Positions 46,229-53,771 of a DNA stretch of 64,000 bases are shown here, in pieces. The stretch spans positions 1 through 64,000 of the forward strand of contig QCCS01000007.1 of the NCBI GenBank assembly GCA_003281185.1, given 5' to 3'. The translations under genes and the position numbers were made by a program. Position 1 is the stretch's first letter, and each line of letters opens with the position of its first letter. This DNA is from Prochlorococcus sp. AG-347-M15. GTDB lineage: Bacteria > Cyanobacteriota > Cyanobacteriia > PCC-6307 > Cyanobiaceae. The notes under the pieces were generated by a model. The model had not been told where the DNA came from, did not search any database, and was given only the letters and a program-made list of their open reading frames with translations.

Positions 46229-46277
46229 TCTTGTATAAGACTATTTATTAGACTTATTATTAGTCTTATTTGAGAAC
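46229..46277. repeat. Phased AGACT/AGTCT half-site cluster 3
   Basis: AGACT at 46238 and 46250 and AGTCT at 46262 are spaced exactly 12 bp. TCTTGTATAAGACTA (46229-46243) and the inverted TAGTCTTATTTGAGA (46261-46275) are one- or two-mismatch versions of the cluster 1 word TCTCATATAAGACTA. It ends 8 bases from the stop of the RHH-DnaJ gene. Confidence 0.6.
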
Positions 46278-46284
46278 GAGTATA

Positions 46285-47295
46285 CTAATTTCTGTATAGA
46301 TTTTTTAGCAATTGATAAGCTTCATTTAATTTTCTCATTTGATCTGTTGATCCTCCAGCATCTGGATGCGTCTCTAAGGCTATTGATTTATAGGCTTCTC
46401 TAATTTTACGGAACGTATGAGCTGATCCTGCGGATGTTGATAAATTCAATAATTTAAGTGCTCCATGTACTGTCATTGTTGAGTCCAAAGTTTCAAATGA
46501 ATTTGATCTATTATTTCGCTTAAATCTACTTACAAACCTTCTCATAAGTGTTGGTATTCTATTTATCAAATCTGATGTAGCAAAAGGGTCTTCTAAAACG
46601 CCAATCATTAATAAAACAATTTCAAGGGATGGATTTTTCTTTATCCAAAATGGGCATAATTCTGACATTAATTTATTGGCTGCACTCCAAGTAAAGGGTA
46701 GATTTTCAGTTCCATCAAGATTTGGCCATATATCCCTTTCAAACCAATCCATTGAGGCCTCTACTACATGATCATTAGGAACTGATCCATATAGGTTTTT
46801 CCAATGACTAATTAACTCAATTCGACATTTTATTAATTCAGTTTCTTTAATTATATTAATTTGAATATCATTAATATTCTCCTTTAATTTTTCACTATTA
46901 ATACTTCTTCTTAGATTCTTTACTTTTTTTTCAACAAAATTGGGAAGGCTAATGTTTGAGTTGGCTTTTTCATTATATTGATTGGTATTTGTAAATCTTT
47001 TATTCAAAGATATCTCATTTACTTCTTTTTTTAATTCTGATTTAATTAATACCAATGCAGTATCTTCATCAATATTTAAATTTTCATTATTATTCTTCTC
47101 GTTAAAGTCTATTTCTTGCTGTTGGTTCTTAGGTAGTAAATCATCTTCTTGAAGAAGTTCTTTAAGTATCTTTTCTATTACAGGTCCTCTTGCTCTTAAT
47201 CCCCACTCTTTTCTTAATTGATCAAACTTGGAAATTAGTTCCTCAGGTAAATCAATTGAAATTCTTTTTGTATTTGAATTTTCAGGAATATTCAA
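46285..47295 (-). CDS. RHH-DnaJ fusion protein
   Basis: A 336-residue protein from a TTG start. Residues about 10-50 are a ribbon-helix-helix DNA-binding module (TKRISIDLPEELISKFDQLR then KEWGLRARGPVIEKILKELL). A long Asn/Lys/Glu linker follows (about 52-150), then a helical domain rich in Trp (IELISHWKNLYGSVPNDHVV to SRFKRNNRSN). The C-terminal J-domain (about 280-336) has an intact HPD at 310-312 and TFRKIREAYKSIALETH; J-domains usually recruit DnaK. Fusing DNA binding to a J-domain is unusual. It sits beside the phased half-site clusters and has an inverted pair upstream. Confidence 0.85.
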   Translation of the reverse strand: MNIPENSNTKRISIDLPEELISKFDQLRKEWGLRARGPVIEKILKELLQEDDLLPKNQQQEIDFNEKNNNENLNIDEDTALVLIKSELKKEVNEISLNKRFTNTNQYNEKANSNISLPNFVEKKVKNLRRSINSEKLKENINDIQINIIKETELIKCRIELISHWKNLYGSVPNDHVVEASMDWFERDIWPNLDGTENLPFTWSAANKLMSELCPFWIKKNPSLEIVLLMIGVLEDPFATSDLINRIPTLMRRFVSRFKRNNRSNSFETLDSTMTVHGALKLLNLSTSAGSAHTFRKIREAYKSIALETHPDAGGSTDQMRKLNEAYQLLKNLYRN

Positions 47296-47311
47296 TAATA
47301 TTTTCTTAAAT

Positions 47312-47360
47312 AGTATGGAATTTATTTAATTTTATTCAAAAAATATTGAAAGTCCATACG
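47312..47360. promoter_or_regulatory. Inverted operator-like pair upstream of RHH-DnaJ
   Basis: AGTATGGAATTT at 47312-47323 and AAAGTCCATACG at 47349-47360 are inverted copies (10 of 12 bases; consensus nGTATGGAnTTT), centres 37 bp apart. They lie 17-65 bases upstream of the TTG start of the RHH-DnaJ gene. This could be its own operator, but the word differs from the AGACT clusters. Confidence 0.4.
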
Positions 47361-47438
47361 GAATATTGTTTTTAAATTAAAACCAATTTATTTTCATGTC
47401 ACAAGTCAATTAAGTATCATTTTATAATAAAAATAAAA

Positions 47439-47618
47439 ATGTTTAATTGTTATTTCAAGTCATCTAAAGAAAAAAAGAGTTTTTATCAAAATAAGAAATT
47501 AGAAATGCTCAATTATATTAAGGATTCACTTGAACGTAAAATTGCCTCAGTAACAGCATCTATAGAAGTCCTAGAAAGCCAAATAAGCAGGGATAATGAA
47601 GTTGAAGTAACTAACTAG
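47439..47618 (+). CDS. Hypothetical small helical protein
   Basis: A 59-residue protein: a basic start (MFNCYFKSSKEKKSFYQNKK), then a helix with coiled-coil-like Ile/Leu spacing (LEMLNYIKDSLERKIASVTA, SIEVLESQISRDNEV). Probably soluble and oligomeric. It ends four bases from the convergent Ap4A phosphorylase-like gene. No family identified. Confidence 0.65.
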   Translation: MFNCYFKSSKEKKSFYQNKKLEMLNYIKDSLERKIASVTASIEVLESQISRDNEVEVTN

Positions 47619-47621
47619 TAT

Positions 47622-48452
47622 TCAAACGAAACTTTCTAGAAGTTTTTCAGGGCCAAATTTCTTTAAATAATTAATATTTGAATTTTCAGTTACTAATAAA
47701 TATCCTGCAAATCCTAAACCGTTAATACTGAAACCATGAATATGATCATTTTTTCTCTTTATGATAGCGATCCATTTATTAGTTATTAAAAGATTGTAAG
47801 GATATATTGGTTTCTTATCACTAATAGGGTCCCCAAGTCCTAATTTATTGCATAATTCTAAGTAAAATTCAAAAAGACTTGATGGATTTTCTAAAAAATT
47901 AAATTTGGATACAATAATATTTTTTTTAAGCTTACTATCTAGATCTTGATATGAATTCATATCTAAAAACCACTTTTCTCTAGGGCAAGATATCTCACCT
48001 TTAGATCTTCGCAGAAGTTGAAAATGCCTGTGAGGTTGACTTGCCCCCGCAATTGGAGAACTATTGAAAAACCATAATCCACTAGTATCTTTATTAACTT
48101 GTTGGATCGCTCTCCAATCTTTAATATCTAACCATCCATTTTGAGGTTTCCATTCATTTGTAATAAGTAAAATATGGCCTTTTTGTACAGGGTACTTATT
48201 TAATATTAATTGATGATTATCACCAATTTTATCAATTTCTAGTATTTTTTCCCAAGGACAAAATGGATTTTGCCTAGGACCATAAATTTTTTTTTTATTA
48301 AATTTTGAAGTATCGAGTTTCCTTATTATGAAGTCGTCTTTTTCATATAGATCTCTTGTAATAATATCAGTTTTGATAGGATATAATGATTCATCATCAA
48401 TTGATAATCGAGTTTGTTCTATTGCTTTTTTCCAATATTTTTCTAAAATCAT
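47622..48452 (-). CDS. ATP adenylyltransferase / Ap4A phosphorylase-like protein
   Basis: A 276-residue GalT/Apa2-type HIT-superfamily member. Motifs: HQLILNKYPVQKGHILLITN, SSPIAGASQPHRHFQLLRR (catalytic HxH) and YPYNLLITNKWIAIIKR. The known reaction is phosphorolysis of diadenosine tetraphosphate to ADP and ATP. Substrate in this organism is inferred. Minus strand; upstream neighbour is the DUF2237 gene. Confidence 0.88.
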   Translation of the reverse strand: MILEKYWKKAIEQTRLSIDDESLYPIKTDIITRDLYEKDDFIIRKLDTSKFNKKKIYGPRQNPFCPWEKILEIDKIGDNHQLILNKYPVQKGHILLITNEWKPQNGWLDIKDWRAIQQVNKDTSGLWFFNSSPIAGASQPHRHFQLLRRSKGEISCPREKWFLDMNSYQDLDSKLKKNIIVSKFNFLENPSSLFEFYLELCNKLGLGDPISDKKPIYPYNLLITNKWIAIIKRKNDHIHGFSINGLGFAGYLLVTENSNINYLKKFGPEKLLESFV

Positions 48453-48500
48453 TAAAAAAAAATTATCATAATCATTTTAAAAAAAAAAATAAACTTGTAA

Positions 48501-48884
48501 TTACTTTTTATTAAATTGATATTCTTTCAATTTTTCCAGAGGTATAGATTCTAAGACTACAATATTTGTTGATTCTAATATGACTTTTGGGGCAAGACCA
48601 TCTAATAATGCTTGTTTCCACCTATCAAGACAAATACACCAATGATCACCATCCTTTAGTCCTGGGAAGGAATAAGTAGGCATAGGAGTTATTAAATCAT
48701 TACCTTGTGATTTACTATATTTCAGGAAATTATCATCCATTACACAACAAATGGAATGATTCCCTCCATCACTTTTGTCATAGTTGCAATATCCATCTCT
48801 GAACCACCCTGTCATAGGGGCGCAACTACAAACCTTAATTTTTTCTCCTAGGACATTTAACTGATTTTGATTATTTATGGTCAT
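48501..48884 (-). CDS. DUF2237 family protein
   Basis: A 127-residue protein. The pattern NVLGEKIKVCSCAPMTGWFRDGYC, then HSICCVMDDNFLKYSKSQGNDL and LKDGDHWCICLDRWKQALLDGLAPKV is typical of DUF2237. Several conserved cysteines suggest metal binding or redox function, but no function is established. Confidence 0.9.
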   Translation of the reverse strand: MTINNQNQLNVLGEKIKVCSCAPMTGWFRDGYCNYDKSDGGNHSICCVMDDNFLKYSKSQGNDLITPMPTYSFPGLKDGDHWCICLDRWKQALLDGLAPKVILESTNIVVLESIPLEKLKEYQFNKK

Positions 48885-48930
48885 AGATTTTTTAAATAAT
48901 AATAAAACACCAACATTTCTTTAAAAAAGG

Positions 48931-48962
48931 TTGACGAGTATGGGGGGTAAGGAGGTAATAAT
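48931..48962 (+). promoter_or_regulatory. Candidate promoter with embedded orphan Shine-Dalgarno
   Basis: TTGACG (48931-48936) and TAATAAT (48956-48962) resemble -35 and -10 boxes with a long 19-bp spacer. The spacer is G-rich, GGGGGGTAAGGAGG, and contains TAAGGAGGT, a near-perfect Shine-Dalgarno with no start codon at a usable distance; the next ATG is 28 bases downstream. Lies before 48984. Confidence 0.4.
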
Positions 48963-48983
48963 TCTAATAAGGTTTTTTTCATT

Positions 48984-49202
48984 ATGGATTGGGACTTTAC
49001 TGAAAACATAGCATTTAAAGCACTTTATGAAGCTTTTAAAGATAGTGATGAAACTTCCGCATTAGAATTTTTATATAGTGATGGTGCTTCATATTATCTT
49101 GAGTTAACACAGGATGCCGCTGGTGAGGGACTTGATCTGGGTGATAATGAAACGATGGATGAATTACAGGGAGAAATAATTGAATATTTAGAAAAAAACT
49201 AA
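48984..49202 (+). CDS. Small acidic protein of unknown function
   Basis: A 72-residue strongly acidic protein (NIAFKALYEAFKDSDETSALEF, then ASYYLELTQDAAGEGLDLGDN and ELQGEIIEYLEKN). Predicted helical and soluble with no cysteines. Composition indicates a real gene. It ends ten bases before the convergent metH stop. No family recognised. Confidence 0.75.
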   Translation: MDWDFTENIAFKALYEAFKDSDETSALEFLYSDGASYYLELTQDAAGEGLDLGDNETMDELQGEIIEYLEKN

Positions 49203-49211
49203 AAATTTAGC

Positions 49212-52200
49212 TTAAGCGCTGAAATATTTAGCTTTTGAGTGAAGTGAAATGATAGCTGTAGTACTTTGTTCTGGATGAAGTTGTTCAGATTCATCCATGG
49301 TCAATTTTATTCTTTTTGCATCTAACAATGATAATTGTATGTTTGAATCAGATACTTTTGGACATGCAGGATAACCAAAAGAATATCTAGCACCTCTATA
49401 TTTTTGAGCTAGTATTTCTCTATTTTTATTTGGTTCATCAGTCCTAAAACCACATTCAATGCGAATTAATGCATGGACATACTCAGCCAGAGCTTCTGCC
49501 AATTGAACTGTAAGTCCATGAAATATTAAATAATCGCTATATCTATCTTCTTTAAATAATTTTTGAGAATATTCACTAGCAATATCCCCCATCGTTACTG
49601 CCTGCATAGGAAATATATCTATCGGTTTATCATTTTTTAAATCACAATAGAAATCAGCTATGCATAAATTATTCCCAGATTTTTGTCTTGGAAAATTAAA
49701 TTGGGAAATTTTATTTAATGATTTCTCATCAAATAATAAGATACTATTATCTTTTCTCCCGCATCTGAAATATCCATAAACTGCTTTGGGTGATATAAGT
49801 TTTTTTTCTACAATTATATCTAACCATTTATCTAATAATGGTTTAGCGTATGAATCCAAATAATTATTGTATTCATCTACGCTTTGGTTTTTTCCTTTTT
49901 TTATTTGCCATTGTCCGCTAAAAAGAGCTTTTGTATCTAAATAAAAAATTAACTTATTTAAATCTATATCAACATCGTTCAAGACTTTCGTTCCCAAGAA
50001 AGGAGCTTGAATTGGTTCTTCTTCATTTATAAATTTAGATCTTACAAAATTTTCTTTAGAAGTATCTTTATCTATAGATATTGATTTTTTAACAGCTTGA
50101 GTGCATGATTTTGATGAGGCTAAATTAATATTTATACCCTCATTATTAATAAACCCCTCTGTATTTGACCAATTACCCTTTTTTTTGTTGTCCATATATT
50201 CATTCATAAATTTAAGATCAGTAAACGCATCTTTTCCGTACAATATTTTCCCGTTATATATTTTGCTGCAGTCCTCATTTACAAATTTTGGGGTTAAGGC
50301 TGCGCCTCCTAGTATTACTGGAACAGTAATATCCTCTTTATTAAAAGCCTTTAAATTATCTTTCATAAAAGCAGTTGATTTAACAAGTAATCCGCTCATA
50401 GCAATGCAATCTGCATTGTGCTTCTTTTGTGCATCTATAATTGCTGAAACATCTTGCTTTATTCCAAGATTTATAACTTCATAACCATTATTTGTAAGTA
50501 TTATATCAACCAAATTTTTTCCAATATCATGAACATCGCCTTTGACAGTTGCAATTAAGAGTTTTCCATTTGAAATGTTTTCATCTACAGTTTCCATATA
50601 TGGTTCTAAAATTGAAACAGCAAATTTCATCGTTTCTGCTGATTGGAGTACAAATGGCAATTGCATTTGACCTGAACCAAATAATTCTCCTACAACTTTC
50701 ATCCCATCAAGTAAAAAAGTATTAATTATTTCAAGAGGTTTATATTTTTTTAACGCTTTATTTAATTGATCCTCTATACCTATTTTTTCTCCATCAATAA
50801 TATGATTTTTTAGACTTTCTTCCAGAGTTAGGTTTTTATTTTCTATAGATGCTTTTTTGAAATCTTGAATAGATAAATCTTGAAAAGCCTTTGTTAATTC
50901 TACTAATGGATCATAAATACAAATATCATCTTCAAATTCTCTTTTGTCATATATTAAATCTAAGCAAAGCTTTTTAGTTTCTTCAGAAATTTTTGATAAT
51001 GGCAAAATTTTATTTGGTGCGATGATAGCAGAATCCAATCCTGCATTAATGCATTCATCTAAAAATATTGAATTTAGATTAATTCTTGATAATGGTGAAA
51101 GACCAAAACTAATATTTGATATCCCCAGTATGATATGAATATCTGGGAAATTTTCACGAATTTTTGATATAGCAGTAATTGTTTCTTTAGCGTTTAATCT
51201 ATCTTCTTCTATCCCAGTAGATATTGGCAGAGCTAATGGATCAAAAAATAGCTCATAATCTGACATGCCACATTCTCTAGTTCTATTAAGCGCTCGTTTT
51301 ACAATGTTATATTTTTTATCTGCATTCCTTGCCATTCCATCTTCATCAATAGTTCCTACAACAAGACCTGAACCATACCTTAAGGCTAAATTTAGTACTT
51401 GATCAAACCTTTCATTCCCATCTTCGTAATTGGTTGAATTTATAATACATTTGCCACCAGCTGACTTTAATCCACTTTCCATTTTGTCAGCATCTGTAGA
51501 GTCAATCATTAATGGCAAATTTATATTGGTAACAAGTCTTGAGGTTATTTCTTTCATATCTTTCACTCCGTCTCTCCCCACATAATCAACATTCACATCA
51601 AGAACGTGTGCATTTTCCTTTTGTTGTTGCTTTGCAATTGAAACTAGTCCATCCCAATCGTCATTATTTAATAATTCTCTTACTTTTTTAGATCCACTTG
51701 CATTTAATCTTTCTCCTACAATTAAGATAGAATTGTCTTGTTTGTACGGTACAGAATTATATATTGATGATGCTGAAGGAATAAAACCACTTAAATTGTT
51801 ATTACCAATTTTGTTAGATCTTTCGTTATTGGTAATTTCATCAATTATTGAAGAAAGATATTTAATATGTTCGGGTGTTGTCCCACAACATCCACCTACT
51901 AATTGAACTTTAAAGTCATATATGAAATTCATTAACTGCATCTTTAATTCTATTGGTTTTAATCTATAGTGAGCAACACCACCAATATTTTCAGGAAGTC
52001 CTGCATTGGGAATACAGCTTATAGCGAAAGGAGAATTTTCAGATAAATATTTAATATGTTCTTTCATTTGTTCTGGACCAGTTGCACAGTTTAGTCCAAG
52101 GATATCTATATTAAATGGCTCTAATATTGTTAATGCAGAGGCGATGTCAGATCCAACAAGCATAGTACCTGTTGTTTCCATTGTTATAGATACCATTATA

Positions 52201-52766
52201 GGTATATCTATATTTTTACTATCAAGTACTTCTTTAGACGCTAGTAAGGCAGATTTAATTTGTAATACATCTTGACAAGTTTCAATTAAAAGAAGATCAA
52301 CTCCTCCATCAATAAGACCATAAATTTGTTCTTTATATGATTGCTTTAATTCATCAAAATCTATATGTCCCAATGTGGGTAATTTAGTAGTTGGTCCAAT
52401 TGAGCCAGCAACAAACCTTGGCTTATCTACTGATGAATATTTTGCAGCAGCCTTTTTGGCTATTAATGCAGCATTTTTATTTATCTCATATGCCTTATCC
52501 GCAATATCATATTCATCGAGAACTATTGATGAGGCTCCAAAAGTATTAGTTTCTATAACATGACAACCTGCTGCTAAGAATGAATTATGAACCTTTTCAA
52601 CTACCTTTGGTGATGATAAAACAAGGTTTTCATTACAACCCTCTAGTTCTTTGCCTCCAAAGTCGTCTGCAGTTAGATTTAAGTTCTGAAAAGATGTTCC
52701 AGTACCCCCGTCAAAAATTATTAATGGCTTTTCATCTCTATTTAAATAGGTTCTGAAAGATTCCAT
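49212..52766 (-). CDS. metH: B12-dependent methionine synthase
   Basis: 1184 residues with the full four-module layout. The homocysteine-binding zinc module has NCATGPEQM and VGGCCGTTPEHI. The pterin-binding module contains VDVNVDYVGRDG and FDPLALPISTGIEED. The cobalamin module has IATVKGDVHDIGKNLVDIIL (the DxHxxG axial-ligand motif) and SGLLVKSTAFM. The C-terminal activation domain ends with RGARYSFGYPACPKVSDSN. It uses (pseudo)cobalamin, matching cobU and cobN here. Downstream of ilvE by 18 bases on the same strand. Confidence 0.98.
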   Translation of the reverse strand: MESFRTYLNRDEKPLIIFDGGTGTSFQNLNLTADDFGGKELEGCNENLVLSSPKVVEKVHNSFLAAGCHVIETNTFGASSIVLDEYDIADKAYEINKNAALIAKKAAAKYSSVDKPRFVAGSIGPTTKLPTLGHIDFDELKQSYKEQIYGLIDGGVDLLLIETCQDVLQIKSALLASKEVLDSKNIDIPIMVSITMETTGTMLVGSDIASALTILEPFNIDILGLNCATGPEQMKEHIKYLSENSPFAISCIPNAGLPENIGGVAHYRLKPIELKMQLMNFIYDFKVQLVGGCCGTTPEHIKYLSSIIDEITNNERSNKIGNNNLSGFIPSASSIYNSVPYKQDNSILIVGERLNASGSKKVRELLNNDDWDGLVSIAKQQQKENAHVLDVNVDYVGRDGVKDMKEITSRLVTNINLPLMIDSTDADKMESGLKSAGGKCIINSTNYEDGNERFDQVLNLALRYGSGLVVGTIDEDGMARNADKKYNIVKRALNRTRECGMSDYELFFDPLALPISTGIEEDRLNAKETITAISKIRENFPDIHIILGISNISFGLSPLSRINLNSIFLDECINAGLDSAIIAPNKILPLSKISEETKKLCLDLIYDKREFEDDICIYDPLVELTKAFQDLSIQDFKKASIENKNLTLEESLKNHIIDGEKIGIEDQLNKALKKYKPLEIINTFLLDGMKVVGELFGSGQMQLPFVLQSAETMKFAVSILEPYMETVDENISNGKLLIATVKGDVHDIGKNLVDIILTNNGYEVINLGIKQDVSAIIDAQKKHNADCIAMSGLLVKSTAFMKDNLKAFNKEDITVPVILGGAALTPKFVNEDCSKIYNGKILYGKDAFTDLKFMNEYMDNKKKGNWSNTEGFINNEGININLASSKSCTQAVKKSISIDKDTSKENFVRSKFINEEEPIQAPFLGTKVLNDVDIDLNKLIFYLDTKALFSGQWQIKKGKNQSVDEYNNYLDSYAKPLLDKWLDIIVEKKLISPKAVYGYFRCGRKDNSILLFDEKSLNKISQFNFPRQKSGNNLCIADFYCDLKNDKPIDIFPMQAVTMGDIASEYSQKLFKEDRYSDYLIFHGLTVQLAEALAEYVHALIRIECGFRTDEPNKNREILAQKYRGARYSFGYPACPKVSDSNIQLSLLDAKRIKLTMDESEQLHPEQSTTAIISLHSKAKYFSA

Positions 52767-52784
52767 TTTTAGGTAAAAATTAAT

Positions 52785-53699
52785 TTATTTTAGAGAAATT
52801 CTAGTTACCCAATTATCATAGTCTTGAGAACGACCTTCTGTTATTTCTATAAGCTTACTTTTTAATTTATTCATTATTGGTCTTTCACCATTTAATTCAC
52901 TTGATTCAATTTTTTTAACTGGTGTAATTTTTGCTGCTGTACCAGTTAGAAAAACTTCATCTGCTATTAATAATTCTGTTTTATCAACAGGTCTTTCAAT
53001 TACATTTATTCCAAAAGATTTTGCTAATTCAATTACACTAGCTCTAGTAATCCCCTCAAGGATATCTTGATCAACACCAGGAGTGATTAAGTCTCCATTT
53101 CTTACAATAAATAAATTCATACCACTAGCTTCGCTTACCTTACCACTTGAATTTAATAACAAGGCTTCATCAAAGCCCGATAAACTAGCTTCTGTTTTAG
53201 CTAATGAACTAGTAATATAAGCTCCACTTATTTTTCCTCTCAACGGGAGAGATCTATCTTCTTGTCTAGTCCAACTACTCATTCTACAGGAAACTCCATC
53301 TGGGGATAGATAATCTCCTAGTTCAATACAATACATAAAGAAATCTGTTTCAATATTGTGTAACCTAGGAGCTATACCTAAATCGCTTGTATATACGAAT
53401 GGTCTAATATAAATAGGATTTTCTGGCTTATTTTTTTTTATAACTTCCTCTAAGGCTTTAAAAATATATTCTTCAGAAATATCAGTTAAGAGTAATTTTG
53501 CACTTTGAGATAATCTTTTTATGTGTTTATCAGTTCTAAATAAAAGGAATTCATTTTTATTTGAAGGGTTAGGTATTGCTCGCATTCCTCCAAATGCGGC
53601 AGTACCGTAATGCAGTGCATGAGTAGCTATTGATATTTTTGCTTTTTTAAATGGAATACATTTACCTTCGAACCAGGCGTATGGAAGAAATTCATGCAT
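52785..53699 (-). CDS. ilvE: Branched-chain amino acid aminotransferase
   Basis: A 304-residue class IV PLP aminotransferase. Seen: ISIATHALHYGTAAFGGMRA, YIRPFVYTSDLGI, the PLP-lysine segment GKISGAYITSSLAKTEASLSGFDEALLLN, GxxSEASGMNLFIV and EVFLTGTAAKITPV. Completes leucine, isoleucine and valine synthesis. Divergent from cobN over 72 bases, a short space that contains no riboswitch. Confidence 0.96.
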   Translation of the reverse strand: MHEFLPYAWFEGKCIPFKKAKISIATHALHYGTAAFGGMRAIPNPSNKNEFLLFRTDKHIKRLSQSAKLLLTDISEEYIFKALEEVIKKNKPENPIYIRPFVYTSDLGIAPRLHNIETDFFMYCIELGDYLSPDGVSCRMSSWTRQEDRSLPLRGKISGAYITSSLAKTEASLSGFDEALLLNSSGKVSEASGMNLFIVRNGDLITPGVDQDILEGITRASVIELAKSFGINVIERPVDKTELLIADEVFLTGTAAKITPVKKIESSELNGERPIMNKLKSKLIEITEGRSQDYDNWVTRISLK

Positions 53700-53771
53700 A
53701 TTTAGTTTATTTAATTAAGGTAAACTAGTTTTATTCTACTTACGTATTCTAAACCCTATTTATATATAAAA

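Noticed and set aside
46201..46272. 23-codon ORF (MKKICTYKLSCIRLFIRLII) and a similar MRLYIRLIVSLI peptide at 46070
   Set aside because: Both are translations of the phased half-site clusters; the similarity is explained by the DNA repeats, not by coding selection.
53700..53771. Possible cobalamin riboswitch before cobN or metH
   Set aside because: The ilvE-cobN spacer is only 72 bases and the ilvE-metH spacer only 18; neither contains a B12 box or room for the aptamer.
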